64,000 nucleotides of DNA from Adiantum capillus-veneris. Taxonomy: Eukaryota > Streptophyta > Polypodiopsida > Polypodiales > Pteridaceae. The translations under genes were made by a program, and so were the position numbers. Location of the stretch: assembly GCA_014529385.2 (NCBI GenBank), contig CM043944.1, positions 56,799,268 to 56,863,267 on the forward strand, written 5' to 3'. The notes below the pieces were generated by a model. It was not told where the DNA came from. It saw only the letters and a program-made list of their open reading frames with translations, and did not search any database. Positions 10,702 through 21,940 of the stretch are shown one piece after another; positions within the stretch are counted from its first letter, which is position 1, and every line of letters begins with the position of its first letter.

Positions 10702-11175
10702 TTAGCCAAAACCCATCATTTCTCTATGATCATGAAACTCTTTGCTCACCTTTGGTAGAGGATGTTCTCTGAGGTTGTCACGATTTCTTTCATGGTTTAC
10801 ACAAACTGTGAGAATTTGGACCGCTCGTTTACCATCTTTGCTACGTATCCTAGCATATACTGAACCATCATTCATTGCCTTTGTTTCCATTCAAACTCCC
10901 ACAATGTAGGGCTGTCCAAGGATGAGATGATATGAAGATGTATCCTATACAAAGAAGTTTTGGTCAATCTTTACATCACCTATTGTCACTTTCACACCTG
11001 GACATGCTGCATACAATTCACCGGATGAATTGTTTGCCACTTTCACCATCCAACCATGATCTGTGTCCATCGGCCATTTGCACTTGTTGTAGAGACTCTT
11101 TGACATTATGTTTATTTCTGAACCATGGTCAATCAAGGCAACAAATGGCTCTTCAAGGTCACCTACCTTGACCAA
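10702..11175 (-). pseudogene. G1 aspartic protease
   Basis: The frame 10945-11175 carries ALIDHGSEINIMSKSLYN, the retropepsin active-site region, here Asp-His-Gly-Ser rather than D-S/T-G. Downstream, HLILGQPYIVG is the hydrophobic-G-x-P flap-end motif. Two in-frame stops, near 10943-10945 and 10888-10890, separate the pieces. The 10702-10890 frame (MNDGSVYARIRSKDGK) follows and is shared with G2. Confidence 0.75.
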
Positions 11176-11253
11176 AGTTTCTGTAGTAGCCCTTGCCCAG
11201 TGACTTTGTGAATAGTAGCTCCTAGGAATATCTTCAACTTCTTTATCATCATT

Positions 11254-12004
11254 TCAGAAATGCACTTGCTTCACTCTCCCACTAGATTGATAGCATCCTA
11301 CCATAGCTCCATCATTCTCCTTATTTTGCAGTTGCATCCCTTGTGTCTTCGAGGTTTCCCCTTCAACGTGTGGACGAGAAACTTCATCAAGGGTTTGCCT
11401 CTTCCTCTTGATGATGTCAATGATCTCCTCATGGAATTCACACTTTGCAATGCCAAGAACTTCTCCCAGAGTAAACTCAATCTTGCTATTCAAGATCCTT
11501 TCCTCCAAGACTTTCTTTAAATCTGTAGCAACCTCAATATCAGATTGTAGTTTATAAGTTGGGCCTTTTGTCTTACCTTTTGTTGGCTCTTTCTTCTTTC
11601 CTATTGTAAACTCCTCCATGAGTACTTTAGGTGGAGATGCTCCTTGTGTTGAGGGTGTTTGAGAAGGCATTGAGTCGCTTCTTCCCCCACTTCTAGAAGC
11701 TCTTTTTGATGGTCCTTCCTCAACATTCTCATGTCTGCGCTTCTCTTCTACAATTGCCTCATTTTGTTGGCATTTTATAATGCACTGACAATGAGTCCAC
11801 TGGATCATTCCATCGTGTTTCTAGACGTATGCAATCACCTGCTTCATGTAGAATATCTTTTGTAAGCTTTCCCTTTTTAGCTAATTGCATGACATTTGGC
11901 CAAATTTGACCATGATGTTCACTCACCTGTTCATCACTAAGATGCTCAATTTTTACTCCATAAGTAGATGACTCAACTGAAGAGGTGGCATGCTTAGTTT
12001 CCAT
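11254..12004 (-). pseudogene. G1 Gag-protease linker
   Basis: Frames 11759-12004 and 11254-11808 lie between gag and protease. The second has a Ser/Pro/Thr-rich stretch and then LEERILNSKIEFTLGEVLGI, a helix often found just upstream of the protease in plant gypsy polyproteins. The first frame continues the gag frame after a TAA at 12020-12022. Confidence 0.6.
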
Positions 12005-12019
12005 ATCTTCAACTAAGGT

Positions 12020-13060
12020 TTACATTCCCCCCTTCCCAAAGTTAGTTCTCAAGGGTAGACCTGTCTCTCTTAAGTGGATTTTACCATCCTTAAAAAAGAC
12101 AACATCTTTTGACAAAGCATCACTAAAATCATCACAATCCCTTCTTAGATGGTATGTGCTATCACACCAAATACATCTACTATTAACAAACCCTTCTTCG
12201 GGCTGTTGTCTTTGCCTAGAAAGTGGCCCTGACGGTTGGCCTTTTTCTGCAAACTTTGCAAGCTTCACCTTCAAGTCACGCATTCCCTTCACAAGCTCAT
12301 CTAGCATGGACTCATCAAACTTCGGAGCGATAAAAGTAGGCTTTACCATTTTGTCAAGAGTTGAGGTGGAAGGACTTGTAGTGTTTACTACCATCTTGTC
12401 CCTTCTTCTTTGTCGTTTGACAAGCAGTGAGACAGCACCTTCAACCTCATTCCAGTCAGTCTTTAGTCCTTGCTCAACATCTTTATCTTCAAGAAGAAGC
12501 TCCAAATTTTCTTGAAACTCTTTACCTACAGCTTGTAAAAAAAGATTTGTCTTCTCTGCATCTAGTGTGGCCCTTTCTGTCGTGGTGAGTTGTGCATAAC
12601 GCCGCTCAAATTCCCTAAGTATCTCTGTTATTGATAGTCCTTGCTTTGGCTTGACTACCCATTCTAAGAATGTACTTTTGGTCACTCTTTTAGAGTCCTC
12701 CATGAAATATTCCTCCTTTAAAATTACTTTGAGTTCTTCCCAATTTCTCCCATGTCCATCTTTAATTCCCCTAACATGTTCTCTAATTTTTGGAGCAACA
12801 ACTAGCTCAAAGCTTTGAGTCATCTCACCTTTTGACACGCGATGCAGCTCCATCTCCTTCACATACTCGCATAAGTACTTGGTTACATCTTTTCCATTGA
12901 ATTGATCCATTCTATTGACGACTGCTTGTATGGCCTTCGTTGCTGAAATCTCCCTTCTTTCGGTGGCATGTTGTTGTTGCATGAACATTGCAAATGCTTG
13001 AAACATTTGCATTGTTGCTGGGTCAAAATGTATACCCTGTTGCTCAACATGATCACCCAT
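12020..13060 (-). CDS. G1 Gag
   Basis: Start chosen at ATG 13060 (MGDHVEQQG), just after the PBS; the longer upstream frame would run into the LTR. 346 codons. There is a central capsid-like helical domain (ERRYAQLTTTERATLDAEK is part of it) and a C-terminal zinc knuckle CIWCDSTYHLRRDC (C-x2-C-x4-H-x4-C). It ends at a TAA with the frame open beyond, so the stop may be decay or a readthrough point. G2 lacks almost all of this gene. Confidence 0.85.
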   Translation of the reverse strand: MGDHVEQQGIHFDPATMQMFQAFAMFMQQQHATERREISATKAIQAVVNRMDQFNGKDVTKYLCEYVKEMELHRVSKGEMTQSFELVVAPKIREHVRGIKDGHGRNWEELKVILKEEYFMEDSKRVTKSTFLEWVVKPKQGLSITEILREFERRYAQLTTTERATLDAEKTNLFLQAVGKEFQENLELLLEDKDVEQGLKTDWNEVEGAVSLLVKRQRRRDKMVVNTTSPSTSTLDKMVKPTFIAPKFDESMLDELVKGMRDLKVKLAKFAEKGQPSGPLSRQRQQPEEGFVNSRCIWCDSTYHLRRDCDDFSDALSKDVVFFKDGKIHLRETGLPLRTNFGKGGM

Positions 13061-13087
13061 GGTTACCCACAAACTCTCACCCTGGAA

Positions 13088-13107
13088 GATTCGCGTCCGG
13101 TTCACCA
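13088..13107 (-). promoter_or_regulatory. G1 primer-binding site
   Basis: On the minus strand TGGTGAACCGGACGCGAATC lies 6 bp inside the 5' LTR end (CTCGACA). It starts with the expected TGG of a tRNA 3' CCA complement. I could not assign the tRNA. A decayed version is at 58936-58955 in G2. Confidence 0.6.
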
Positions 13108-13113
13108 AAAATA

Positions 13114-14166
13114 TGTCGAGAAATTTGTGGTCTTGCCAGGAAAGCACCGGGCTTATGGATATGAGAGTTTGTGAGAGAACTCAAACAAAAACTTTGATTG
13201 ATACGCCAAGTCCATGACCTTCTTTGATTAGAGTTGATCTTCCAAGGATAGCATGCAAGAATGGCTAGTCTTCCTCTAGGAGAAAGTATAGGCTTAGGCT
13301 TATGTTAATGGCTAAGTACAATTTGGCATTACTACTCACTCCCTCATGAATTCCTCTCCCCAATGGCTTGAATGCTTGAGTTGTTTCAAGGAAGACGAGG
13401 TACCCTTTTATAGGTGAAGGGAACCCCCAAGGGTTTACACAAGAAGAGAAGAGCCAGTGTGAACAGAAACTCGAAAAGTTGAAAATGAGTTGTCCCTGCA
13501 TGATGTGGGCAGACTGCGGTCCAGTATTTTGATCATATCTCCTCAACCGTGGCTTCAAATAAAAAAGTAAAAATATGGGCAGAAACTTTAGCTCATTACC
13601 TATGACTTCTGTTTTATATGCATTTTCCAATTCGGATTGAAACCTTGTATAAAAAAATCATCAAAATAGAGTCCATTTCTGGCAGCAAAAGTCTTCCCGT
13701 GGTCCCCTTAGCTTAGACTTTCATTTGATTCCAAAGGACACCTCATGCCATATGAAAGCATGACATTGCTCCTTGACAAATTTTTGTAATCATGCTTGCA
13801 ATAATACATTAAAATAAGTGTATCTTTGAAATCATGCCACCTAGTGTCCCACTAGGATTTGATTCCCTCCTAGTAGCTATTTAAAAAGAAATATATGAAA
13901 AATATGAAAGATACATAGAATATATATATATTGGAGTTTACCCTAGATATAGGATCTAGCTAGGGTGTGAGATGATAATGAGATAGTAGAAATAAAGAAT
14001 CAATGCTTTTTTCCCCAAGTTAAAGAGGCGGAGCTATTGATAGAAGGCTTATTATTATACTTAGATATGCATATGTACATTATAGGAAAGATAATTATGT
14101 ATCTAAAAAATTACAAGATAACTCTTGTAGCAAGAGTTCCCACTATGTACGTGTCACAGTACGACA
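13114..14166 (-). repeat. G1 5' LTR (internally deleted)
   Basis: It matches the 3' LTR at both ends but lacks about 890 bp (5283-6175 of the 3' LTR), joined at an AACT-like microhomology near 13193, and about 75 bp near 14036. The large deletion removes both mini-ORFs. Confidence 0.9.
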
Positions 14167-14170
14167 ACGT

Positions 14171-14540
14171 GAAATTGTATTGGGGATACAAAGGATATGT
14201 TGTGTTAAGGTGGTTACGCCGCTAGCGGAAGCTAAATAGCGAGAACTCAACCAACAACAGAATTTGTCAGACGAGGACGGAGCTTGATCCGCAGGCGCAT
14301 GGAAACAACTAGGTGGGTGTCAAATCACCTACTCGACCTTCTAATGACAATCACTACTAAGGAAATCAAATCTAAGTTCTAAAATACGCAAGTGACTGAA
14401 ATCCGTACTACGAACAAATGCTATACGAAACAAGATCTAGAATCTTTGAATCGATCTCAAACTCAAGGGGAAGTCTATACACTAGGTAAGAACAACACCC
14501 TAAAGACTTGAACTGCAAACGCAACCTATAACCACTCCGT
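14171..14540 (-). repeat. LTR end related to family M
   Basis: Blocks such as GCGAGAACTCAACCAAC and GAATTTGTCAG, then the GGGTGTCAAATC stretch, match in order the M LTR end at 20964-21110. It is probably the remaining end of a 3' LTR of a deleted element, since leader sequence follows directly at 14561. Confidence 0.5.
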
Positions 14541-14560
14541 GGGGTAAACAACAATTTTTG

Positions 14561-15752
14561 GATGCCAAAATTGCTAAAAATCACTACTTTTTAATCTTTA
14601 CCTTCTTGTATCTAAAAAATCTCTTTAGATGCAAAAGTGTGTGTCCAAATGAGTTGAAATTTTCCAAGCAAGCTTAACACATCATTTTCCAACCCCCCAT
14701 GTGGTCAAAGGTGCAATTGGATTGTCAAATTTGGCCTTGAGAAATCATAAGCGTATGATGTCTATGTGCTCATAATTGGCCCAAACTTGGTCTGTAAGAT
14801 TGTATTGTGGTGCTTAACACTTTGATATGCTCAAATTTCAATTTTGGTCCCTAAAAGTGCCCTTTACACATCATACATGTATGATGTCTAGCTTGTCAGA
14901 ATTAAGTGAGACTCACTCCACAGGTTCCTTATAACATTGGCAACACATAGCAGGTTTCAAAATTGAATTTGATCACTTTTCGTGCAATTTTATGATCACT
15001 TATAGCAATCACTTTTCCTAGATCCGTTTGTGGTCTTTGCAAGCCCAAAAAGCTTGAAACTTGATGAAATTTGGCATATACACTTCTTAAATGTTGTAGA
15101 TCACAAGGGTGCACTCAGTTGTTGTGACTTTGATCTCAGATCTAACCTCTAAGACATCATATGTGTATAATGTCTAGGTGGTTAGAATTCAGTTTTGTTT
15201 CTACTAGAGGAGCTGTTTGATGTGTAGAACCTAAATATGTGCTAGTCACAACAAATTTTGGATGTCAAAATTGGACAAAATCACCACTTTTTTGACAAGA
15301 AAATCCTTGAAAGAGTAAAGTCCCCTCAAAACTCAATTTATAAGCCCAAATGAAATGAGATTTTGTGTGTGTGCTCAACAAAACATGCAGAAAATGGGTA
15401 TAATGTCAAAAGTTCAAATTTGATGCCAGAATCACCCTTCAGATATTATACACGTGTGATGTCTACTGATGAATTTATGGAAAAAAAAATCATTCACAGG
15501 CATCCCCAAGTCTCTAACACTAGTTTTCAAGCACTTCTACTAATTTTCATGCAAAAATGTACTCAAAATCACATGTTTTTTTCTATTTTTCATTTTGGAC
15601 ACTCCTTTTGTCTTTTGGGTATCAAGAGTTGGTCAAAACTTTAGTCTCATTGTATACTGAGGGTAAAACCCCCCTTCTTAACACCTTGGTGCAGTCAGAT
15701 TTTTCAAATTTGGTCTCCAAATGCTTCTTGAGACTATACGTGTATGATGTCC
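14561..15752 (-). repeat. Leader tandem repeats with palindromes (five copies)
   Basis: Palindromic sites start at 14740, 14866, 15152, 15441 and about 15729, spaced 126, 286, 289 and 288 bp. The 14866 copy contains ACATCATACATGTATGATGT. Surrounding sequence also repeats: AATTTTTGGATGCCAAAATT at 14562 and a close relative at 15250. They are upstream of nothing coding now and adjacent to a PBS at 16291-16310. Confidence 0.75.
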
Positions 15753-16290
15753 AAGTTTACAGAATTGCAGTTTTTCTTCACAGAACCCTTGCACATGCCC
15801 TGTTATATGCTCAGCATCAACCTGTCATGCAAAACGTCAAACTGAAAGCTGTTTTTTGCTTTTTTTTTCCCTCAAAAGCAAGCTTTTCAAAGATTCTAAA
15901 TGCAAACAAGCACTTCAGCAAATAGATCAGTGATGAATAGCTCTAGATCAAAATCAAATCACTTACCTAAACCTACTCCTACAAATCATATGGGGTTTTG
16001 CATTTATGAGTAGAAAAACTCTTCAATGCCAAACACAATCTATCAAACGCTTTAATCACCTCACAAAGAACTCTCGACCACCAACAACTACTCTAATTGA
16101 CTATTAATACTACAAATCCTAACTAAATCTACCTAGTCATAGACCGTCAGTAAGACACACGCTTCCTCGATATCCACTTGATCTCAGAATAATCTCTTTC
16201 GGATCCACTTAGAAAAAATTCTTTCTTTAGTCAGAACTAAAGCAGGAAACCATCACAGAAGTATTAGTAGGATTACCTCCTCAAGTCCTT
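15753..16290. other. Leader DNA without gene
   Basis: AT-rich, with no supported ORF. It lies between the palindromic repeats and the PBS of the deleted element. Confidence 0.5.
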
Positions 16291-16310
16291 GTGTCCCGAC
16301 ATCAGCGCCA
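16291..16310 (-). promoter_or_regulatory. Primer-binding site, Asp-tRNA-like
   Basis: The minus strand reads TGGCGCTGATGTCGGGACAC just after an LTR end TCCCACA. It is a diverged form of the plant Asp-tRNA PBS (TGGCGCCGTTGCCGGGGA). The LTR end and PBS layout match 40927-40953 of J. Confidence 0.6.
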
Positions 16311-16314
16311 ATTT

Positions 16315-16973
16315 TGTGGGAGCAAATTATACCACCCATAAAGTGCAGGCAGCACAACCTACATAACCATAATGTCCATGGAGGACACATATGACACGAT
16401 AGGCGCATGGATGTAGTCTCTTTAGGTTGTCAGGCTGAGACCGTCCCACGCATTCCCACGCATGCAACACTTTGGAAGGCTGACTAAGCCACAATCTAGA
16501 ATCTCACTACTCTCAACTACACCATCCAATGACACACACACAAACGGAAGAAAACTCATCAAACCATGCCAAAATCATATGAAACTTAAGAAACATCATC
16601 CCCTCACTAGGATACACATGTTGCAAGACTCTACACTCAAAACCCTAACTCTAGACCCATCTGCAAAAAACAATTTTATGAAGACAAAGCAATATTTTGG
16701 AAGTGCCCAAAACTAAAATCTATAAGTACCTATGCGTAGCTTATGTTTCCACAATTCGAATGACTACTTTCAAGCAAAAAAACAGATATCATTTGATACA
16801 CTTACGACCACAAATAGCTCATAGATGCGTTAGCATGCGTGCTCCGTTCTCGAGGAATTCTTAGCATAGCTCTCACCGAGCCTTTCATGATGGTGTAGTT
16901 GGATCTCAATGTGATGAGCAAGAGGGGAGCAGCACTAGGATGAAGCTCACGCTCTCTCTCTCTCTCTCTCTCA

Positions 16974-17070
<97 letters not shown>

Positions 17071-17090
17071 ACACACAGACGATGATAGCT
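16315..17090 (-). repeat. 5' LTR of deleted leader-bearing element
   Basis: It ends TCCCACA at the PBS on the minus strand and contains a long TC tract and the ATAGGCGCATGG block shared with related LTRs. The outer end is not clear; 17090 is where LINE-like coding sequence begins. Confidence 0.5.
16951..17068 (+). repeat. (TC)n microsatellite
   Basis: About 58 TC units with one ACGC interruption near 16972-16975. It creates a false Leu/Ser-repeat ORF. Confidence 0.98.
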
Positions 17091-17095
17091 TAAAA

Positions 17096-17293
17096 CTTGA
17101 TTATGATAAAGTGTTTCTTTACAAAATGACGCCGATTGGGGTAAAGGCTCTTGCTAGGAGTATTGGCCCAGATAGATGCTCTCAATGTAGAAGGGCTAGT
17201 GAAGACCTCTCCCACCTCTTCAAGGATTGCCTTGCAATCAGCAGCCCTGCGGGAATGATATGTAAATGGGTGCAAAGGACATGGAAGCATTAG
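17096..17293 (+). pseudogene. Possible LINE reverse-transcriptase zinc-binding fragment
   Basis: After the TC tract the frame reads RCSQCRRASEDLSHLFKDC, a C-x2-C...H-x4-C pattern. This is typical of the zinc-binding domain at the 3' end of plant LINE ORF2 (zf-RVT type), and an A-rich stretch follows at 17340. It is a short scrap, probably captured or truncated. The preceding Leu/Ser repeat is microsatellite translation, not protein. Confidence 0.45.
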
Positions 17294-20200
17294 GGAAGTT
17301 TGAGTTCTTTAATTTCCCTTGTAAGAAATGGTAGATAGAGAAAAAAAAATTCATTTTTGTAAAAAATTAACATGAAATTTTAAAACCCAAAAATGGGGGG
17401 AAAACCTTTAGATTTTTACTAGGTGCATGGGATGTTACTTTTTGGGGTCCTACCTGTAGTGTTGTTTTCAATCCTCTTGGGAATGTAACCCTTTCCCCAA
17501 AATTCTCCGTCCCCTCTGCTCATTAAGTCCTTTCTCTACACCTTTCTCTACAACATATCCAAATCATCATCTTTCTCACATCATCTCCATGTCAAGTTAC
17601 GAAATGAATATTCCCCTCTCCAAAAAACAAATAGTCTTTGTGAAACTCCTCCTTCTGTCATAAAAGCATTGAGATTAGAAAAAAAAGAAGCACATTGATA
17701 TATGAAAAAATGGTGGATTGTATCCCATGGACCCTATCACCAAATGCACCTCACCATTCTTCAACTGTTCTTCATTGATGAGATATGTAGGAGATGGTAT
17801 GAAAGGGATCTTATGTAGGACATGTATGAAAGTAATTCTCTTAATCATCAACTTCAAGAAAGCAAAGAGAAGGTAAATAACCTCCAATCACTACACACAG
17901 TTAGAAGAAAGAGGAAAGACGTTGGACTTAGACAAAGACAAAGGAAGTTGAAGAATACTGGGAGTCTTGAGCGAGGAGATGGAGGCTGCAGCAAAAGAAT
18001 CAAAGCAGTCAGGTAATATTGTTTTTTTTTCAAATTGATATCTATTTTGCAAGCTGGTATCTTTGGGTGCTATATTCTCTCCTCATGTTACCTCGGGTGC
18101 TTAGTTGAGCCAGACTGCTCACAAGGAAACATTAGAAGTACATCACAATCATTTTGCAAATTGATTCCTCTTGTTCTTGTTGGAAAGCTGCTTAAATAGA
18201 AGAAGATTCAAGGTTGCTAGGCAAAAATGCATCAATGGACTTTTGCAAAGTTCTCCTTTGGACAAAGATGAAGTTCAAGGCACCTTGGACAAAGTTTCAA
18301 AATCAGTAGGGTAAGTTATCAAAAGCTATTCAAGGTCATCAACAAAAACCTGAAGAAGTCAAGAGTGAAGGGGTCCTTGCTTCCAAATCCATCATTTGTT
18401 CAACAAACCAAGCTCATAATTTATTCCAAGGTCATGGAGATTCTTGGAGAGCATTTTCACAACAATGACATGTATCTTGGTAAGAATAAAGACCTTGGTT
18501 AACTCTTTCAACAATATGTTCCTTGACTTGAGAACTTTGTAAAGGGCCATGATAAATTCTATGATCTTCAACATACTAAGGTAAATGGGAAAGTCATTTC
18601 TGTCATCAAATTAGACGAGAGTGAAGTTATGAAGGGTAGAAATCTTGAGAGCCCCTCAATAACTCTCATGAATAGAGCTCTTCATACCACAGAGGAGAGA
18701 AAACATAAAAAAATTTAGTGTCTAGTCAGAGATGAACATTTGGTGGCTGGGTGCTTTTGAGGTTGATAGTGAATGTTTCAATGTGTTGAATTGCGTATTA
18801 CACCACACTAGTATCCCTGCTATAATCAAAGCTCAACAGGCTACAGAGGAGCTAGATGTTGAGGGCTTTGGTAGGTACAAGGTGGAATGACACATGGGAG
18901 GGGGACCTAAAGACACTAAAGTGTCTAATTTTCTTCAATACTTGCATAAGCTACTAAAGAATGGATGTTTTTTTTGCAACACATTATCTACAATCAAACT
19001 CCTTCATTTGTAAATAAATATGGAAGCTTGTCAATTTGGTCTACTCAAGATATGGATAGATCCCACTATTAGGCAAGAATCAAGTTTTTCAAACACACTA
19101 GACATGGTGGAGGAGCTCAAAAAGACAATAGCTTGCTTGAAGTATTCTAGTGGTTTTACAGAAAAGTGTGGTACATAACAAGATCACAAGAGACTAAAAA
19201 CTTATTGGATAGTTTTGATATTGCTACAGTTATACAAACAAGGAAGGATGTATACAATAGATCGTTGCAAGTGAAAGGTTTTTACAATGGCTTTCCATTA
19301 GAGAGAGGGAAGGAAGAAAATGGGGAATAATACAAGGATTAGTTCTGAGTGCTTGATCCAACATTAGGGTTTTCATTTGTCCCCCTCCCCTTTAGGTACT
19401 CTTGCTTATTATAACCTTGCAACTACTTCAAGTCATCAAAAGAGGTAAGGATATAACTAGCCATAGTGCCAAAGTATGCACTCTTGAGCCCATAAATCAT
19501 GAGAAAGTCCAAACTCTAATGGCTTCTTACTTCTCGAGAATTATGACTTTGTCCACTTAAACTCTTATTAAATGTGAACCAACCACCATTGATAGAGCCA
19601 CTAGTGCAAGTATGGGGAGAGTGGGGGATTGGGAAAGCTTCATGTGGTAGATAGATATTGTCTCCTTGTCGAGCTTCCGAATGTGATGGCCCAAACTTTA
19701 ATCCCTCTTCAGATTCAAAGGCATGGAGCCCTTTTGTCTCCCTAGAAACTTGTCAGGATCTACATTATCAACTTGTGCAAAAAAACCATTGAAATCAATT
19801 AATAGAAAGGATATGTTACTAAAATTTCAATGGCCTAATTAATGTACTTGCAAAAACTATATATAGTGTTTTCATTTTACCTTAGGGTTTTCATCATCTT
19901 CAAGAATGTTTTCATCCATTAGTCAATGTAAAACTTGGTTTATTCTCTTTGCTCTCTCTTAGAATCTTTGTGTACATGTGTTCACAATCTTCAAACTTCT
20001 TTGAATGTTTTTGAATTTCTCATTTGTGGGAAGCCCTTGCTCTTCATAGCTCTGAACAACACTGAGCACATGCTCTCTAGCATGGGATTGATCAATAAAC
20101 TACACAAATCTTGTATCAAGTATTGATATGTGCATGGTGTACTGTAGTCAAAAAATTCTTTATCATGCTCTACCCACTCTGCCAAAATAGCAAGGCAGTA

Positions 20201-20963
20201 GTCCTCTCTCAGATCAAAGATATTTTGTATGTCCTATAGCAACAAATACTCCTTATTGTTTATCTTGTAGGTGGGTATGGTTGATGTGCACAATAAGAGA
20301 TCAATATCTTTCAATGGAATATGGATTGACTCCTGCACTTTAGTGACGTTCTTGCCTTGAATTATGCAACATCCAAGATCTCTTTGCTTTGAACCATCTT
20401 TATTTCCTCTTTGAAATCTTCAAGTGTTTCCTCCACATCTTGGACATTCACAGCTACTGTATTTTGCAAAGATGTGGTCTCTCCTTTGTCTACTCGAACA
20501 AGAATCAAAAAGAAAAAAAATGTTATATGCTCAATCACAAGCTTGCAACTATGCCTTACATGCCAATGACAGGGGTTATGGACCCTCTTTCAATCATCTT
20601 GGAGTAATGAAAACTATTTTGAGCTTGTGCTTGGTGTTAAATTGCTTGCTTTAAAAATATCATTAAAGTGTACAAAATTGTCAAGATTGTGCTCACTAAT
20701 AAGGCCAACAAAAACCTTTTCATAGTCAATAATTTCATTGTTGAACCCTTTCAAAAATCTCTCCACATCAAAAGGAACATTAAAGATTTCTTTCACATAG
20801 GAAAAACTAAACAATTGCTTGACTTGGTATAGTAGCTCCATTAACCTCAGATCATCACATGTCTCCTCAACCTCTTCAATATCAAGACCTCCTACATTCT
20901 TTCTAGTAGTAGAATTTTATGCACAAGAAACAAAAAAGAAAACTTTAAACTGTCATAAACTTG
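17294..20963. other. Unassigned DNA
   Basis: No frame here is long or recognisable. On the minus strand 20614-20841 encodes a plausible short peptide (FNVPFDVERFLKGFNNE), and several short helical, Glu-rich frames follow toward 20200. This could be a decayed gene fragment. Nothing is firm enough to name. Confidence 0.4.
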
Positions 20964-21888
20964 TGTTGGCAGATACGCCGCGATAGACGTTAGCACAACG
21001 AGAACTCACCTAACAAGATTTGTCAGCTAAGGACGAAGCTTGACCCGCAGGTGTGTGGAAGAAAGCATAGGGTGTCAATCTACACTCGACCTACTCTCGA
21101 CTACTTCCTACAGAGGTCTCTACCCAATGTCTAAGATACAGTCTTCAGGAGTGCATAAGAGGAGATTTCCTACAACGCTTCCAAGAGCCAAATACCCATC
21201 AAACGTTCTCAAGACGCCACAGAACTTGAAGGAAACCCTATTAACACCAATAGGTCGCTCTCCCTAAGGTCCATGAACCAAAATCCCAACCCTAAACACC
21301 TGGTACAAAATCACGGAGGATGTCTGGTCAAAATTTGCAGGTCGTCGTTTCCAAAAACTAAAGTGCCTAATGTGTAGCTCTACTGAATGCGAATGTGTGG
21401 ATATGCTGAAATGCAAAAACGGATAACATATGCTCACCAAATCACCAGATGTAGCTCGTGGGTCGAGTTCGCAAAACCAGACCGTACACCCACAATGTAG
21501 GTATTGGCGCGTAGCTCTCGTTGAGGGCAACACGCAACACTTCTCCGCACTCGATTCCGACCACCGGTGCGCACGTAGCATCAAGATGAAACTCTCACTC
21601 TCTCTCGTACACAGTACGCTCACTCACACAGACATAACTTTTTTAAAAATGACAAAGGTTTTTTTCATTAAGGTCAAAAGTGGTATAAATACCTTACAAT
21701 CTCCAACCCTAATGTTCCAATTTAACTATCTACTCAATCTAAATGTCAAAAATGGGATACAATCTGGAAGCTTCTGCAAGCCCCACTATTTACAAAGGTG
21801 AAATGTCGATTTTTCTCAATTAAAGAATAATTACAAAAAATAATATTCCATCGAGCAATCATTCTCAGTAGGGTGTGTCCAGCTAACA
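20964..21888 (-). repeat. Family-M 3' LTR
   Basis: On the minus strand it starts TGTTAGCTGG next to the purine tract and ends TGCCAACA, so TGTT...AACA termini at 925 bp. It shares ordered blocks with the LTR at 736-1400. It contains a short TC/GA stretch at 21590-21612. Confidence 0.7.
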
Positions 21889-21923
21889 CTCCCCCCCTCC
21901 TAGTTCATGTCGTCCCCGACATG
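21889..21923 (-). promoter_or_regulatory. Family-M PPT with upstream hairpin
   Basis: Minus-strand purine tract AGGAGGGGGGGAG at 21889-21901. At 21906-21923 CATGTCG/CGACATG makes a 7-bp stem with a 4-nt loop. The layout is the same as at 697-735. Confidence 0.75.
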
Positions 21924-21940
21924 GCAGTTGAGCTGCTTCT

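Larger units (their letters stand above)
5206..14166 (-). mobile_element. G1: gypsy-type LTR retrotransposon
   Basis: A minus-strand element with LTRs of 1975 bp (5206-7180, 3') and 1053 bp (13114-14166, 5'), a PBS, gag, PR, RT, RNase H, IN and a PPT in standard order. LTR ends are the inverted pair TGTC...GACA. Flanking tetramers are ACGC (5202-5205) and ACGT (14167-14170), possibly a target duplication with one transition. Its 5' LTR is shorter because of internal deletions. Most frames carry a few stops, so it is not autonomous now. The second copy, G2, lies at 43545-60965. Confidence 0.92.

Noticed and set aside
16940-17092. Leu-Ser repeat N-terminus of the plus-strand ORF
   Set aside because: It is translation of the TC microsatellite; only the part after 17096 was kept as a possible LINE scrap.
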